In this document: positions 48,323-60,299 of the stretch, one piece after another | How the letters are laid out: each line of letters begins with the position of its first letter | How positions within the stretch are numbered: the stretch's first letter is position 1 | Assembly (NCBI GenBank): GCA_008477525.1 | Contig: SPDT01000004.1 | Location: 992,001-1,056,000 of the forward strand | Source: Hypomyces perniciosus | Taxonomy: Eukaryota; Ascomycota; Sordariomycetes; Hypocreales; Hypocreaceae | Direction: 5' to 3' | Length of the DNA stretch: 64,000 nucleotides | The notes under the pieces: generated by a model | Told to the model about the DNA's origin: nothing | Database searches by the model: none | Seen by the model: only the letters and a program-made list of their open reading frames with translations | Program-made: the position numbers and the translations under genes

Positions 48323-50731
48323 ATGGCTGTGGTTGCCTTGATCACAAGTGGCGATAGGCGCATATATGCCCTCCCTGGGCAACTGGCGGATGTTGAGAGA
48401 GTGTATGGCGGTGATTATAATATCGCAGATGAATATGGTAGGCGTTGCGTCTGAGCTTTACATGACTGCCTAAAGATATGTGCTGATTCAATGCATGCAG
48501 ACTTACCAAGTGCAATGAGGCTTCCGACCGAGATCCTACAGCAGGTGTATTACCTCTTATCACCAACAGATTTCAACGCAGCGCGTCACACATGCCGATC
48601 GTAGTATGTCGCATCACTCGACCGCCCGTTGCTGTTACAGATGCTGAAGCACGGAGGATGGCGGAGCAGCTTGATGAAGATCTTATCACCTATGAATCTT
48701 GCTCGAGCCCCGAACCTAAACCAAGTGAAAATAATGAGCAAATGGATATCCCGAGAATGCAACCTGGCCAATCTACAAAAGAGCTCGTTTGCAGAGGTTG
48801 GGTATACCGACTTCAGCGGCCTTGTGCCCGGGTCTAGGCCGAGTGACCTACGTGGTTCGATCAACTTTACTGTGAGCCTTTGTGGGGGATTTCTGATGGC
48901 TGTATATGGCCGTGTCGTCTACGTCTACGAGCTCAATCATGTGTGCCCTCGGGAGCGATCGGCATGGTCGGTTCCATTACGTCGTCGACAAGGCATGCCA
49001 TTGGGATTTCTCCGACCAGTCACGAGAATTGTATGTCCTCGAAGGGTTATTTCATGCAGCATGGACGCTTCGGCTGGACGATATGCTGCAGCATTCTTGA
49101 TGGAGGGCCGTGTTGGTATAGTATGCGATATCATGGCCGAAAGAACAGGAGCGTCCAGTCCGATGTCTGCCAATAAATCCGATGGAGGATCCGACTTTGG
49201 CTCCCCCTCTGGCTCTGCCGGATCTCTGATTTCTTCATCGACACCATGTATCTGCCATGATCGTTCACCATGTCATCCCCCACCTGTTGAAGATGGCCCG
49301 AGGTCCGTGTACAGAAACATCTGTCACCCAGATGACCCTCCACGATCAGTAGCAATTTGTCCTCAACGCGACTGCGTGGCCTTTGGATGTTCAGCCGGGA
49401 TCGAGCTGCACTAGGTAGACGCTCTTACTGGCCAAGATCTCAGCAGATGGTTCCCGCTCACGTCATCGAGTGACTTTCTCTACTTCCTCCCCCCTCGAAA
49501 AGGGGTCGATACGTCAAAGAAACTCAGACTCATCAGTTCCGCGGGGGGCCTTGTAACCCCTATGGACCTGCTCGGTAATGTCTTGCATGAATTCAGCACC
49601 TCTCTTGCTGGTTCAGGCAGCACAGCAGTTGTGTCGTACATGCATCCTGAGCCCTGGCACATGCGCCATGGTGCCCATTCGGAGGCAGCTGCGTCAAGCA
49701 ATGCACAGGAGAGGCAGTTAAGAGAAGCATACCTCAGTCAAAATTTACCATCTGATAGTCCACTCCGCAGAATTGCAGCCGCAAGTGCCGACCATTTCCG
49801 AGCCGTACCACTGAGTGATGGATACCACATTTTGTTTACGGATCCTCGCACTGGAAACCTATGCCTTGGGACAGACGCGCCTGTGGGATCCCTGACCCGC
49901 TTACTTCGCAAGGTGTGGTTTCGACCACCTCCGTATGTGTCCTCTCCCGTGCCTCTTCTCTACACTGCGGGGGCAGATACTCAACATGGCGTCCGTGTGG
50001 CTGCCACATTTTCCATCAGCCGCCGGGGAAGTTTTGGTCCAGAGGCAGTCAATCTTGCCGGTGTGCCTGTTACGGGGTTCGCCAATGCAGACTCAGACCT
50101 GCAAATCATCATGTTCTACACTGTTCCTCCTGATGTATTCCATGATATGACTCGCGTCAATTCCACCTCTCAGTCTTTCGGGTACCACCGTGCAGAGGAT
50201 CGAGAGGAGTGGAGACGAGAACCAAGATATGGTCCCATCGATCTATACAGTGATCCCTTCCGCAACAGCCCGACTTATCCATTGGAGATACATGGGCAGC
50301 CCGTGGCAATCTGCAGTAATCTCACGGAGCTTACTCTGGATTCTTCTCCGGACCTGATTATTTGGGCGTTCAGTGCAGAAGAGTGGGCGAAGACATGGGC
50401 AATTGATACTGGGCGTGCTGAGCCATTTGTGAAAACTGCAGCACAGAGAGACGGGAGCCTACGACGAGTGGATTCGGACGGAGACATTGCAATGGTTGAT
50501 CCACAGTCCTTGGAAGACGCTTCTACTACGTCTGATTTGAGTTCATTGGACCTCAACTTGTTCGACGGGGCGCCAACAGGCGGTTCTCAGGTGACAGATG
50601 TTACCACCAGACCATACCAAATCCGAGGCCAAGTGTGGCAAATGCAGAATAGACTGGAAAATACGGTTAGTACAGACCTCGTCGAGGAGGTTAGTGGCAT
50701 CACAAGGGTGGATGTGGAAATCTCCCAATAA
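48323..50731 (+). pseudogene. F-box protein gene with two in-frame TAG codons at expected tryptophans
   Basis: Probable substrate-recruiting F-box protein of an SCF ligase. Exon 1 is 48323-48437; exon 2, 48501-50731, stays in one frame for 743 codons except for TAG at 48602-48604 and TAG at 49412-49414. The F-box is [27 protein letters not shown], and the first TAG stands where this box normally has its closing tryptophan. The second lies in GIELH[stop]VDALTGQDLSRWFPLT, again a tryptophan site as I know this family. There are no frameshifts. Either both are TGG to TAG mutations (CpA to TpA on the other strand, RIP-like) or the mRNA is edited UAG to UGG. A short intron around the first TAG fails on frame. 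Confidence 0.82.
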
Positions 50732-51321
50732 CGCGGCACCTGGCAAAGAACATTCTTAAATGAGACATGATAGATTGTATCGTTATTGTTGAACAACAGA
50801 TAACCTAATTATTACCTAACTTGCACTCAAAAGGGCATTCATTGCCCGAGAAGAAGGTCATTGCGTGACTCATATTGGCTCTTCGATTTCTTCACTGACG
50901 TGATCCTATCAACGCTCGGCCTTGGCCCATGATTCACCGTTATTGAGTGGGCATTCTCGAGGTATTGTAGAAAGCTTATTCTCCGGATGACTTCCCCGGA
51001 GGCGCACGCACTTCACACACTTGGCCGGAAACGGATCCGCGTCTAACGGGAGTGCTAGATAGTGGCATTTAGAGCGTAGATCGCCAACGGTCTCGTATTG
51101 TTGGCCATTTCCGAATGGTCAACATGTGGACGCCACAACTCGACTAGTAGGAGTGCTGTTGGTCCTGACATGTTGACATGACCCCCATCTGAGGTTGCAC
51201 GAAGAAGTATTAAACCTTGACTATTTGCTCACTATGACATCGTTTGTGGCGAAAGACGGGATGCCTTTGGACGAATGCGTTCCTGATCGATTCCCTGTTT
51301 TTACGCAAACGTTGATTACTC
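50732..51321. other. Intergenic, promoter of the dynamin-like gene
   Basis: 590 bp with no gene recognised. Confidence 0.4.
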
Positions 51322-53445
51322 ATGATGTGTGGTACAAATAGCCGTCAGGCGGCGCGGGGTTCGTCTGAGCCACCGGATGCAAGCCCTCTTCTCCCTCTGC
51401 TGAGGCATTCTCCTGGCTTCAACTCTCATCTGCGTCTGATTGAGCGGATGAGAGAGGATGGCTTTGGGGAGGGCGAAGGGGTGCTGAAGCTGGTTGTCTG
51501 TGGGAGCCGCGGAGTGGAGAAGAGTTCGGTGTTTCAGGCTGTCATGGGGTTCGGTTTGGGCGGCGCTGGTGCGGGGTTTCCTGTCGAAATCGTTTGGAGG
51601 GACTGCGTTGAACTTGAAAAGATCACGGCGAGGATTGTGGTTGATGGCGCTGGGGCAGGAGAGGTGGACAGGATGTCCAGGGAGGTCGATGGTTTGGATG
51701 AGGTGTGGAATATCATTGAGGAGGTGTCTGAGCTCACGACTCGTTCTGCGGGTGCGCTTCGAGTTGAAGTCACGGGTCCCGTTGGATTGCATCTTTGCGT
51801 CGTGGATTTGCCTGGACTTGTTCCCGCCTCAGGGGATGATGAAAGCGCTCTTTACAACATGGCAAAGAAGTACCTGCAGGATCCTGACGCGGTTATTCTC
51901 CATGTTCTCCGAGATGCCGAAGATGCCGCTCGTCACGATGCGATCGCGCCGGCTAGGAAGCACGATCCAGACGGGCGAAGAACAGTGGTTGTCATGGCCC
52001 AGACCAGCCCCATCGACCAGGAGTCCGAGATGGCCTCTGTGGAAGAGCGACTCGACTCCATGAAGCTAGGGCTTGGGAACTTCGTCATTGGCCATTCGCC
52101 TGTGCCTGGTCAACTCTCTGACATGAAACAGGTCAGAGCAGACCAACTGCGATGTGTCTTACAGAACTTCCTCGGTATTCACGCCAAACAAAAGATCAGC
52201 AAGGCATGCGACCACATCAAGAAAAGTCTGGCCCAGATGGAATCGGAGTTGGACGCTATGGGAGACCATCCATCCACTCTCGAGGACATCCGCGAGTTCA
52301 TGATCAGACTGAGCATGCGGTTCCGCGACGTCAGTCAAGCAGCAGTACAGGGCAATTACATGTACACCAGCGCCTCTGACCCAGAGTTCTTCTCGGGGGG
52401 CAGAAACCTGGAGCTTTGCGCACATGTCCATGCCTTGAATACCGACTTCGCCAGCCTCATGCGTGAGGATGGCCTAGTGTGGCCGCTTGGTGGCACATCT
52501 GTATCAACCAGCTCTGGCCCCGAGTCAACGAATGAAACAGTCCGGCTCACTGTGAGCAAGACACAGATGTTGGAATGGGTAAAGCAGGTTCGTATCATCC
52601 CTCTCCTGTGCTTTCGTATTTTATTTTTGGCTAATGGGTTTGTTAGGAATGCCTTCGATTGAGAGGCAAAGAGCTACCAGGGAGCTTTAGTCCGGCCATC
52701 ATCGCGGGACTCTTCCGTAAATTATCGAGCCGATGGCCAGAAATTTCCAGACGCCACGTTGACGATGTCTCGGAGATTGTGTCGCAATGGATGCATCAAG
52801 CAGTTTCGAGGCTCACCAACAACCAAAAGATCCGCCATGAAGTGGGAGCGATATTGCAGCGGTGGCTCTCCGACGCTAAACAGCAGGCCCTAGCAGAGCT
52901 CGACAAATTGATACAGGACGACCGAAAAGGACCCTTGACATACAACAATGCCTTCTCTGACGCCGTGGTCAGGGCACGGTTAGATGTTTGGGACAAGATG
53001 GTTCAAGACGTCCTCACGGCTGCAAGCCAGAGCACCACCCTCAGGGGGGATGAGATCGACCGGCTGGCCTCCGAGCTTGGTGCCCAATCGAGCACGGACA
53101 TGGGCGATGATGCGTACATTGAAGCCTATGTCGAGCTTCTCGCATACTACAAGGTATGCTATCCGGAACAGACAGTTTGCTATATGTACTAACACCGAGG
53201 AGCAGGTCGCGAGAAACAGGTTCGTCGATAACGTCGCAAGACAAGTCATCGAACGCCACATCACATCGCCTTTCCCGGATGCATTTTCTCCCGCGACTGT
53301 ATCCCGTCTTTCGCAAACGGATCTCATGCAGATCGGCGCCGAAACAGAGCAACAAACGGCGCGACGAACCAGGCTGGCCGACACGGTGCAGAGGTTGAAA
53401 CAGGATCTGGCTGATTTGCGGAAGCCCCTGGCCTTGGCTGAATAA
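51322..53445 (+). CDS. Dynamin-like protein with degenerate GTPase motifs (670 aa)
   Basis: Exons: 51322-52587, 52647-53153, 53206-53445. Architecture follows fungal Mx/dynamin-like proteins: N-terminal GTPase domain, helical stalk (EFMIRLSMRFRDVSQAAVQGNY, then DPEFFSGGRNLELCAHVHALNTDFASLM) and a C-terminal GED-like end (EAYVELLAYYKVARNRFVDNVARQVIERH). The GTPase motifs are eroded. The P-loop reads GSRGVEKSS, with glutamate where dynamins have glycine before KS, and the G4 region reads MAQTSPID instead of TKxD. The G3 motif DLPG is intact. The stretch expected to hold G2 is shortened. It may bind nucleotide weakly or not at all. The gene is otherwise undamaged, so it is probably functional in a changed way. 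Confidence 0.85.
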
Positions 53446-53878
53446 GTGCGTGGGTGATTTTGCTTTGCCCGTTTTATCATTTTTGTTTTGTTACCAGTGG
53501 GTTAGCTTGTTTCATTAGTTGACTCGGGGACTGAGCTGATTGATGGAGGTATGAGCTGGCTGTCCATATGGGTGTATATCTTTTTCTCCGAATTAGGGAG
53601 GTCATCCGCTCTGATACTGGATTTTTTTTCTCCCTGTAAAGCAACGGGTTTTTTTTTGCCAGTGTCGGTTGGTGATGGCGGAGGAAATTGATAGCTGGTT
53701 GTATGTAGATCGAATTGATCAAGGCAATTGATGAGAAGCCTAGAGAGTTGATCTGAACCAGCCATGACCACAGAGACGATTCGACAGAATTGGAACATGA
53801 ATTTTTATTCAATGAGCGTAACCTGCAGATGCCAGTCTTTCGTATTAGGCCACCACACGAAATGACTAGGTGGGCTAT
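53446..53878. other. Convergent intergenic spacer with poly-T runs
   Basis: Non-coding. Two T-rich tracts at about 53620-53660 are typical of a 3' end region. Confidence 0.4.
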
Positions 53879-54937
53879 CTACACACTCCTCACAGGAAGC
53901 GAGTCACGGCGCTTCAGCTTCAAATCCTTCGTCAAGGAATTCGTGGACGTTCCCGTAGTCACAAGCTCATCAATGTTCCGCAGCGTACATTCCGCAATCT
54001 CTCTTAACGCCTCTTCCGTAAAGAATGCTTGATGGCCAGTGACAATGACATTATGAAAGGTCATGAGCCGCATCAGCACGTCGTCGTGAATAATCTCACC
54101 AGAGTGGTCATCGTAAAATAGCGAGCCTTCGCCCTCGTAGACATCAAGGGCTACGCCCCCGAGATGCTGGGACTTGAGAGCTCTGATGACTGACCTGGTG
54201 TCGATGAGGCCACCTCGAGATGTGTTGACCAGCATGGCACCTGGTTTCATCTTGGAGATAGCTTGGTCGTTGATAATATGTCTGGTGCTGTCCATGAGAG
54301 GGCAATGCAGGCTAATGACATCACACTCTGGGAGAAGGGTATCGAGATCCTTGTATTCACCAATCTCCTTGAACGCCGGGGAGGGGAAAGGGTCATAGGC
54401 GATAACACGACATCCAAACCCTTTCATGATTCGAGCAGTCGCAACGCCAATCTTCCCCGTGCCAATGAATCCGACCGTCTTGCCATACAGCGTCCTGCCC
54501 AACAAGCCATCAAGGGCGAAATTGCCTTCACGAACACGATTGTAAGCGCGGTGGGTGTTGCGATTCAGCGTCTGGATCAACGCCACAGCGAACTCGGCGA
54601 CTGCTTCAGGAGAATACGAGGGCACATTGGCGACCATAATGCCGTGTTTCTCGGCAGCCTCGAGGTCGACATGGTTGAAGCCAGCGCATCGCAGGAGAAT
54701 GGCTTTGACGCCCTGCTCTGCCAGCGCCTGGACAACGGCTCCATTCAGGGTGTCATTGACAAAGACGCAGATGGCATCGGCGCCATTGGCGAGGGAAACA
54801 GTGTCTTCACCAAGCGGGAATTCGTGATAGGTGATGTCGATGGCTGAAGATGGGCTGTCGCTCTGGACCGCTGCGCTGCGAGCGGCATCCAGATATTTCT
54901 TGTCGTAGGGCTTGGTGCTGAATACGGCGAGTTTCAT
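53879..54937 (-). CDS. D-2-hydroxyacid dehydrogenase, D-lactate dehydrogenase type (352 aa)
   Basis: NAD-dependent reduction of 2-oxoacids to D-2-hydroxyacids. Single exon. It has the split substrate-binding/Rossmann layout: N-terminal lobe with LLRCAGFNHVDL and NVPSYSPEAVAEFAVALI, the dinucleotide motif TVGFIGTGKIG with the acidic end in VIAYDPF, and the catalytic triad as Arg in NTSRGGLIDT, Glu in DVYEGEG and His in VTGHQAF. Length is normal. It may reduce pyruvate, but any link with the aromatic cluster 25 kb away is speculative. Confidence 0.93.
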   Translation of the reverse strand: MKLAVFSTKPYDKKYLDAARSAAVQSDSPSSAIDITYHEFPLGEDTVSLANGADAICVFVNDTLNGAVVQALAEQGVKAILLRCAGFNHVDLEAAEKHGIMVANVPSYSPEAVAEFAVALIQTLNRNTHRAYNRVREGNFALDGLLGRTLYGKTVGFIGTGKIGVATARIMKGFGCRVIAYDPFPSPAFKEIGEYKDLDTLLPECDVISLHCPLMDSTRHIINDQAISKMKPGAMLVNTSRGGLIDTRSVIRALKSQHLGGVALDVYEGEGSLFYDDHSGEIIHDDVLMRLMTFHNVIVTGHQAFFTEEALREIAECTLRNIDELVTTGTSTNSLTKDLKLKRRDSLPVRSV

Positions 54938-55737
54938 CGTGAAGGAGAGTATGAAGCGGCTATGTGAAGTTGAGATGATAAATAAATAGAATAGTAAGTG
55001 GTGTTTGGAGTGAGGGATTGAGGATAGAATTTATATGATTCTCCTCACCTTGGCGTCGAACGAGGTGACGTTTGCGCTGTATAAATGGTGCAGCATCAGC
55101 TGAGAATAGTGAGGGGGAGGGGGGCACATACATTCCTCTATAAGCTCTCTGTACTCCGTACTCCGTACATCTTATATACATTATCAGCCTCAACAACATC
55201 CCGCCAATGCCGCAAAAGTATGTAAACAAGTTCCTCTATTATAGTCGCATTCTTCAGTACCTTATTTATATTTTTAAAGCGGACAAATCCTTCAATCGTA
55301 ATAAAATATGCAGTCAAACGCAGACTGCCTTAATGATGCACAAAGTCGGCTCGGGAAGCAGCAGGTCTGCTGTACCGATCCGCCTTCACCTTTGCCATAT
55401 ACCTTCCCAGCTGCTTACACTTGCTGCTTACACTTGCTGCTTCTCAAACGCGCATTACGGACCGCCATTTCCTCTCTCCCCATATTTCTTCAACCCCTTC
55501 GACTTCTTTGAGTTCTTCACCTTCTCTCGTCTCTTTTCTTTCATCCTCTCAGCCTCCTCGTGGCCATTATGAACAACCTCGCCTAACAAGAGAACTCTGG
55601 TTTTTCTTCACTTGGCTTTCGAGATTCGCATCAGGTCCATAACGGCATCATTTCTTTGTTCTTCCAGAACCAGAAATTGTCTCCATTAATCGTTGCTCAA
55701 CCATCGCTGAAATCGTCTCCTCTGAAGACTCGAAGCA
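54938..55737. other. Intergenic, divergent promoter region
   Basis: Between the minus-strand dehydrogenase and the coiled-coil gene. It contains TACTCCGTACTCCGTAC near 55150 and long CT-rich tracts (55440-55600) typical of fungal promoters and leaders. No gene supported. Confidence 0.45.
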
Positions 55738-56722
55738 ATGATGGCATTTCAGCCAGGGACAGTAGAGTCTATCCCCTCTTCTAGAGCCATGACTCCCGTC
55801 ACCTCGACTTCGACTACTGGAGGCGACCTGAAAGTCAAGGTAGAGGGCATCGTCGGCCAGCAAGGGACGGACGGCCACCTTGCAGAAGTCGTCAACTCAC
55901 TTGAGGTAAAGAATCCGTCGTTTCTCTCCTCCCCTGCTGGTTTATGTCTGCTTCCACTCACAAATTCGCCTCATATAGAACGTCCTCGCTGCGGAACAAA
56001 AGCTCTACCGCAACCACTCCTTCCAACTCGTTAAGCTGCAGAGTGAAATTCACGAGCTCCGATCACAGCGGGCTCACGATGCCCAAAAGCTTGCCACCCT
56101 GAAGTCCGAGTTTCATGATCTCTACAACGTCATGGCTGAACTAAAGGGAAAATTCGCCAACCTCACCATTGAGATGCATGCCTTGAAGAACACAGCGCCA
56201 GGATACCAATCAACTCGGCCTCAACAGTCCATCAGCCACCAACCTAGCAACGCTCCAAAGCCTCCACTTCAAGAAATCACGAATGCAAACAAAAGCGCAG
56301 ACAAAGTCTCACCCCTGCCACTGCCCGTTCAAAATGGAACCAGTGATGTTGAGTCCATGGCGGACAAACTGCTGCGAGAGCAGCGACCCCGACTCATTGA
56401 AGCTCTGGTATGCCTTTGGCAATACATCGCCTAAAGAAATGATTGCTGACATTGGGAACAGAGGTCAGTTGCTGACATCGACTCTCTGGCGATGGCTGCA
56501 ACTCCTAACCAGAGCGCAGATTCATCAGCCGTGAGCGAGTCAACCATCTCAAATGATCCGTCTGTTGTCGAAATCCCCAAGCCACCGCCTGTCGAAACTC
56601 GAAGGAAGCATAGTGTCTTTTCGGATGAAGTCCCTCCCGCTCTGCGCGAAAAGTTTCTGGAACGACTTGCTAGGTTTGGCATACAGGTCAACCAAGGGTC
56701 AATGGGAGGTGGCGCGCAGTAG
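55738..56722 (+). CDS. Small coiled-coil protein of unknown function (285 aa)
   Basis: Exons: 55738-55905, 55979-56407, 56462-56722, all with consensus splice sites and in frame. After a Ser/Thr-rich N terminus comes a coiled coil at about residues 57-115 (LAAEQKLYRNHSFQLVKLQ, then LATLKSEFHDLYNVMAELKG and FANLTIEMHALK). A Pro/Ser/Gln-rich linker follows. The end carries VFSDEVPPALREKFLERLARFGIQV. I do not recognise the family. The form suits a scaffold or cytoskeletal/septum adaptor, but nothing in the sequence fixes a role. Confidence 0.8.
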
Positions 56723-57009
56723 TAAGGCGGCACTCTGGCGGTCAATGAGAGATACCTACATGTTGGGAAAGATATGTGGCCTGTATTGGTGAGCAGGTGT
56801 ATACATAGCAGTGCTGATGGACCAGTGAATATGAGAAGTTTTCGTCTTGACGGGCTCCTTGAGAAGATATAGTTGATAATTGAGTCAATTCCGCCTGTAG
56901 ACACTGGGCACTGTGTATGTTTTAATCACCTCTGAACTTGACCATTCGATCATACCACCCTCTATAGCACCAACACAAAACTTCCACCATAATCACCATG
57001 AACGACTTC

Positions 57010-59354
57010 TCACATCCGCTTATATGTCCCATTTATCGTATAATCCTTCTTGGGACCATTGACCGTATACTCTATATTCCACTCCTTCAAATTCACGGCC
57101 TTGAACGCAAAATTGTACTTGACGTTGTAGTAATCATCGATGCACAAATGCCCAGCCTTGGCAGGCCACCCCTTATCCCTTTGCCCGTCAGCTGGCTGGG
57201 TAAACTCGATTTCGTGGAAGAGATAGTCAGCGCGCTTGGTATCATCTACTTTGGCGAACCAAACGCTGATGCGGTCTGCGTTTGCATCGTAGCGCCAGAT
57301 GTACCGACGGGTGGCTTTGAAGCTGAAGCCGGAATCTGTTTTGAACTCCCCGTCTTCGATGTATAAGTACTCGAGGTCCATTTCTGAATCTGATGAGTTG
57401 CCGCTGCTGGTAGAGGTGGAGGTGGAGGTGGCGCATTGGAGGCCGTCGGGGGTTTTGTCACGGAGGAGAAATTGGGCGGTGCCGATGAAAGTGCCGCTGG
57501 GGTGGGAGGAGAGACGGCTTTTAAGAGAGCGTTCGAGACGCCATGTGCCGAGTAAGCTGCGGAAGACGGCGCGGGCAACGAAGCGAGGGGTGGTGAGGCA
57601 TTCGATGGTGAGGTTGTGCGCGTCTTGGAGGGATTTCTGGGCTTCTTGTTTGGCTTGGGGGTCATCGGTTGGTGAGGGGAATCGAGCGGGGGTGAGCATG
57701 TCAAGGGGGAGATTGTTATGGGATAGGGAGGGAGAGTGTGGGATGAGGGATGGAAGCATGTCCATGGAGAGAGCTTCAGCGAATTCTTGCATTAGAAATA
57801 GGTAATCGCCCATTGGGAATTGGGAAACACGAGGGTCGTCGCGGAGGCCGAGAGTTCGGTTGATGGAGTCATCAGTTTGGAGTTTCCGGTGGAGAGCCTC
57901 GGATTTGGGTCCTTTCTGATCAGACCAGAGGTGTGCAAGGAAACGTGCTTGCATCTGGATGACTCCCCAGTAAGGAGACCGATAGAACCCAACAAATCCT
58001 AGGTTTGGAATATCCGGGTGGTGGGTTCCATGGAAGGCGAGGGCTAGTGCTTGGTTGGGATGCTGAGGCGAGTGCTGTAGTGTCTTGAGAACGTCCTCTG
58101 GGAGAAAGTCGATACAAGGGGAGGGATCAAAGCCCGTTGCTAAAACCACAGCTGCGACGTCATCCATCTTCGAACTGTAAGGCTGCAATGTGGCAACATC
58201 GCCCTCCAAGGAGACAACTTTGCCATGTGACAAACTGATGGTGCCGGATCGCACAAAGTCGCAGTACCAATCGCTTACAGCCAAGTACGGTGGCTCTTTG
58301 ATCTCCTCCTCGTTCGGCTGTAACAGGGGAGAAAAGTCTTCTTGATCCCCTGCCACGCCCTCGAATATGGCGTGAACCATCTTGGCCCTGTCTTCAGTAA
58401 TGTGACCTTGGGTGTTTTCCAATGGAGGGGCTCGATTGCTGAGATTGTATGATGCGAATTCTAGAGGCAGAAATGGGGTGGCTGAATATGTAGGCTATGT
58501 TGAATCAGTAATTAGCCCACTGGCGATTAAGGAGAGGGGACTCACCTCTGGGCTGGTGTAGAGGGGGAACACCCATGTTGGCCGCTGAATGGCGTGCCAG
58601 ATAGAATACTTGTCGATGTTTGGAACGCAGTACTCGTCAGGTGAGTTGATGGCAGAACTGAGATGAGAGGCAATGGTGCCCGCAATCTCGACTCCAGACA
58701 TTTGACCACCAACGACTAAAATCTTTCCCCCACCCCTCGGTCCATCCCCCAATAGACATTTCAAGTCTCGATACTGACAGCTGTGGATGATTGGGACTGG
58801 AGTTTGAGCGTTTTTGAAACATTCGGGGAGGATGGGTTTGCCAAAGTAGCCAGAGGCAACCAACAGGTAGTCAAATTCCCTCGTCTCCTCCTTCACTTCA
58901 GACTGGATCTTGACTTTCCAACCCATATGACCGTCGTCCCGCTTCTCAGCCCGTGCAATTTTGCTCCCGAGTTGGAGCTCAAAATTGGGATTTCCGGTCA
59001 GATATCGGTCAAGATAGCGCTCTAGATATTGTCCTACCATCCATGCCCGGGGCATTTGGGGTGTGCCGTCTTCCCATGCCAGATCACTGAACTGTACCGT
59101 GTGTCTGCTCTGGTTAACCACCATCATTGGGTGGATTTGGCGACTGTAATCAGTCTTGGAAATCGGCCAGAGTCCACCAATGCCGTTCCGAGTGTCGAAT
59201 ATACTGACTGCGAACTCTCCCTTAGGGGCATTGTGAAGGAGAGTCTTGGCAGCAACGAGACCAGATGGTCCAGCGCCTGGAGCATGTTAGATGACATGAG
59301 TCTCCTGGATACAGGGTATCACCACTAACCGACAATGCAAACTGATTTCGTCAT
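57010..59354 (-). CDS. Flavin-containing monooxygenase fused to a C-terminal DUF6314 domain (746 aa)
   Basis: Exons: 59354-59330 (25 bp), 59276-58546, 58494-57010. The N-terminal flavoprotein has MTKSVCIVGAGPSGLVAAK (FAD site, built across the first intron) and GIGGLW. The FMO-type signature is reduced to PIIHSCQYRD, and the NADP-binding motif is ILVVGGQMSGVEIAG. Residues about 590-746 form a lipocalin-like domain: LLGTWRLERSLKSRL, GTFIGTAQFLLRD, LYIEDGEFKTDSGFSFKATRRYIWRYD and the FHEIEF region, which matches DUF6314. Such fusions occur in other fungi. The substrate is unknown; the C-terminal domain may bind a small hydrophobic ligand. Confidence 0.88.
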
Positions 59355-59929
59355 GGCTCGACTCAAGCTTCTGTACCGGCCAAAACTCATGTAACACAGA
59401 CCGATCTAGGATGAAAGGACCCCGGATACCAGGTAGAGCGGGAATGGCGTTTGGCTTCCTATTCACTAGCTTCCTTCGTGGGGTACCCCTGACCACCTAG
59501 ATCGGTAGGTGCCTCTTGTGTGACAGTTCAGCAAACGCACCGGTTTACTCCAATACCGGATGAGCCGCTGCTGTCGTGGTTCTCGAATCGAGATGATCTT
59601 TGATAAGGCCGCTATGGAGCAGTGAAGAGGGTTAAGGTGGCGCTGTTGGCCAAACAGGTTCGGAGAATTTGGATGATGACATAATCTGAAGTCCGAGAAT
59701 GCCCAATCCGGATCATCATTTGGGGATTCAAATCCGATCTGACATTCTGGACATGAGGCTCATTTCGATGGAAAACATCGGTTAAATTGACAATTATGCT
59801 CTTCTGCACGCCATGACGTGCTGCGTTCGGCACTTCAAGACATCCGATGCGGCCGCTTGAAATGGACCCCGCCTCCGGTGTTTTCGGTGTTGTCATACCT
59901 CCCGTTTACGGTCGCATATTAGCCAATAT
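59355..59929. other. Intergenic transition into the AT-rich block
   Basis: No gene recognised. Base composition is still ordinary up to about 59,920, then drops sharply in GC. Confidence 0.4.
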
Positions 59930-60299
59930 TTGCAAAAGGTGCAAATGCACTAAAACACCAAAACCCCGCATTGTAACAAGATATATATATCACCTGCTTA
60001 GTATTTATCCTTAACCTTTCTGTTAATATAAACCCATGAACCTCGGTTTATCCCTTGAGAATCAACCCGGATCGTCACAAATAGTTAACAAGTTTTAAAA
60101 AGCTTTAAACTTCCTTAATTATTATAGGTATAGGCTAATCTTATACTGCTTATACTTTCAATAAATCTATATAAATTTCATTAAAGGTAATAATATACTT
60201 TAAAAAGGTAACTTTCTATATATAGAATTTGTATTTCTTTAGTTCTATAAGTAATTTCGTATTTCATAGTATTTATAATACCTTATAGATATATACTTT

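Noticed and set aside
48602..48641. A short intron in the F-box gene starting at GTAGTATG and ending at TTACAG, which would remove the first TAG
   Set aside because: The length is about 37 bp and the join is out of frame with the downstream coding sequence, whereas reading straight through keeps the family pattern (YVASLDRPLLLQMLKHGGW).
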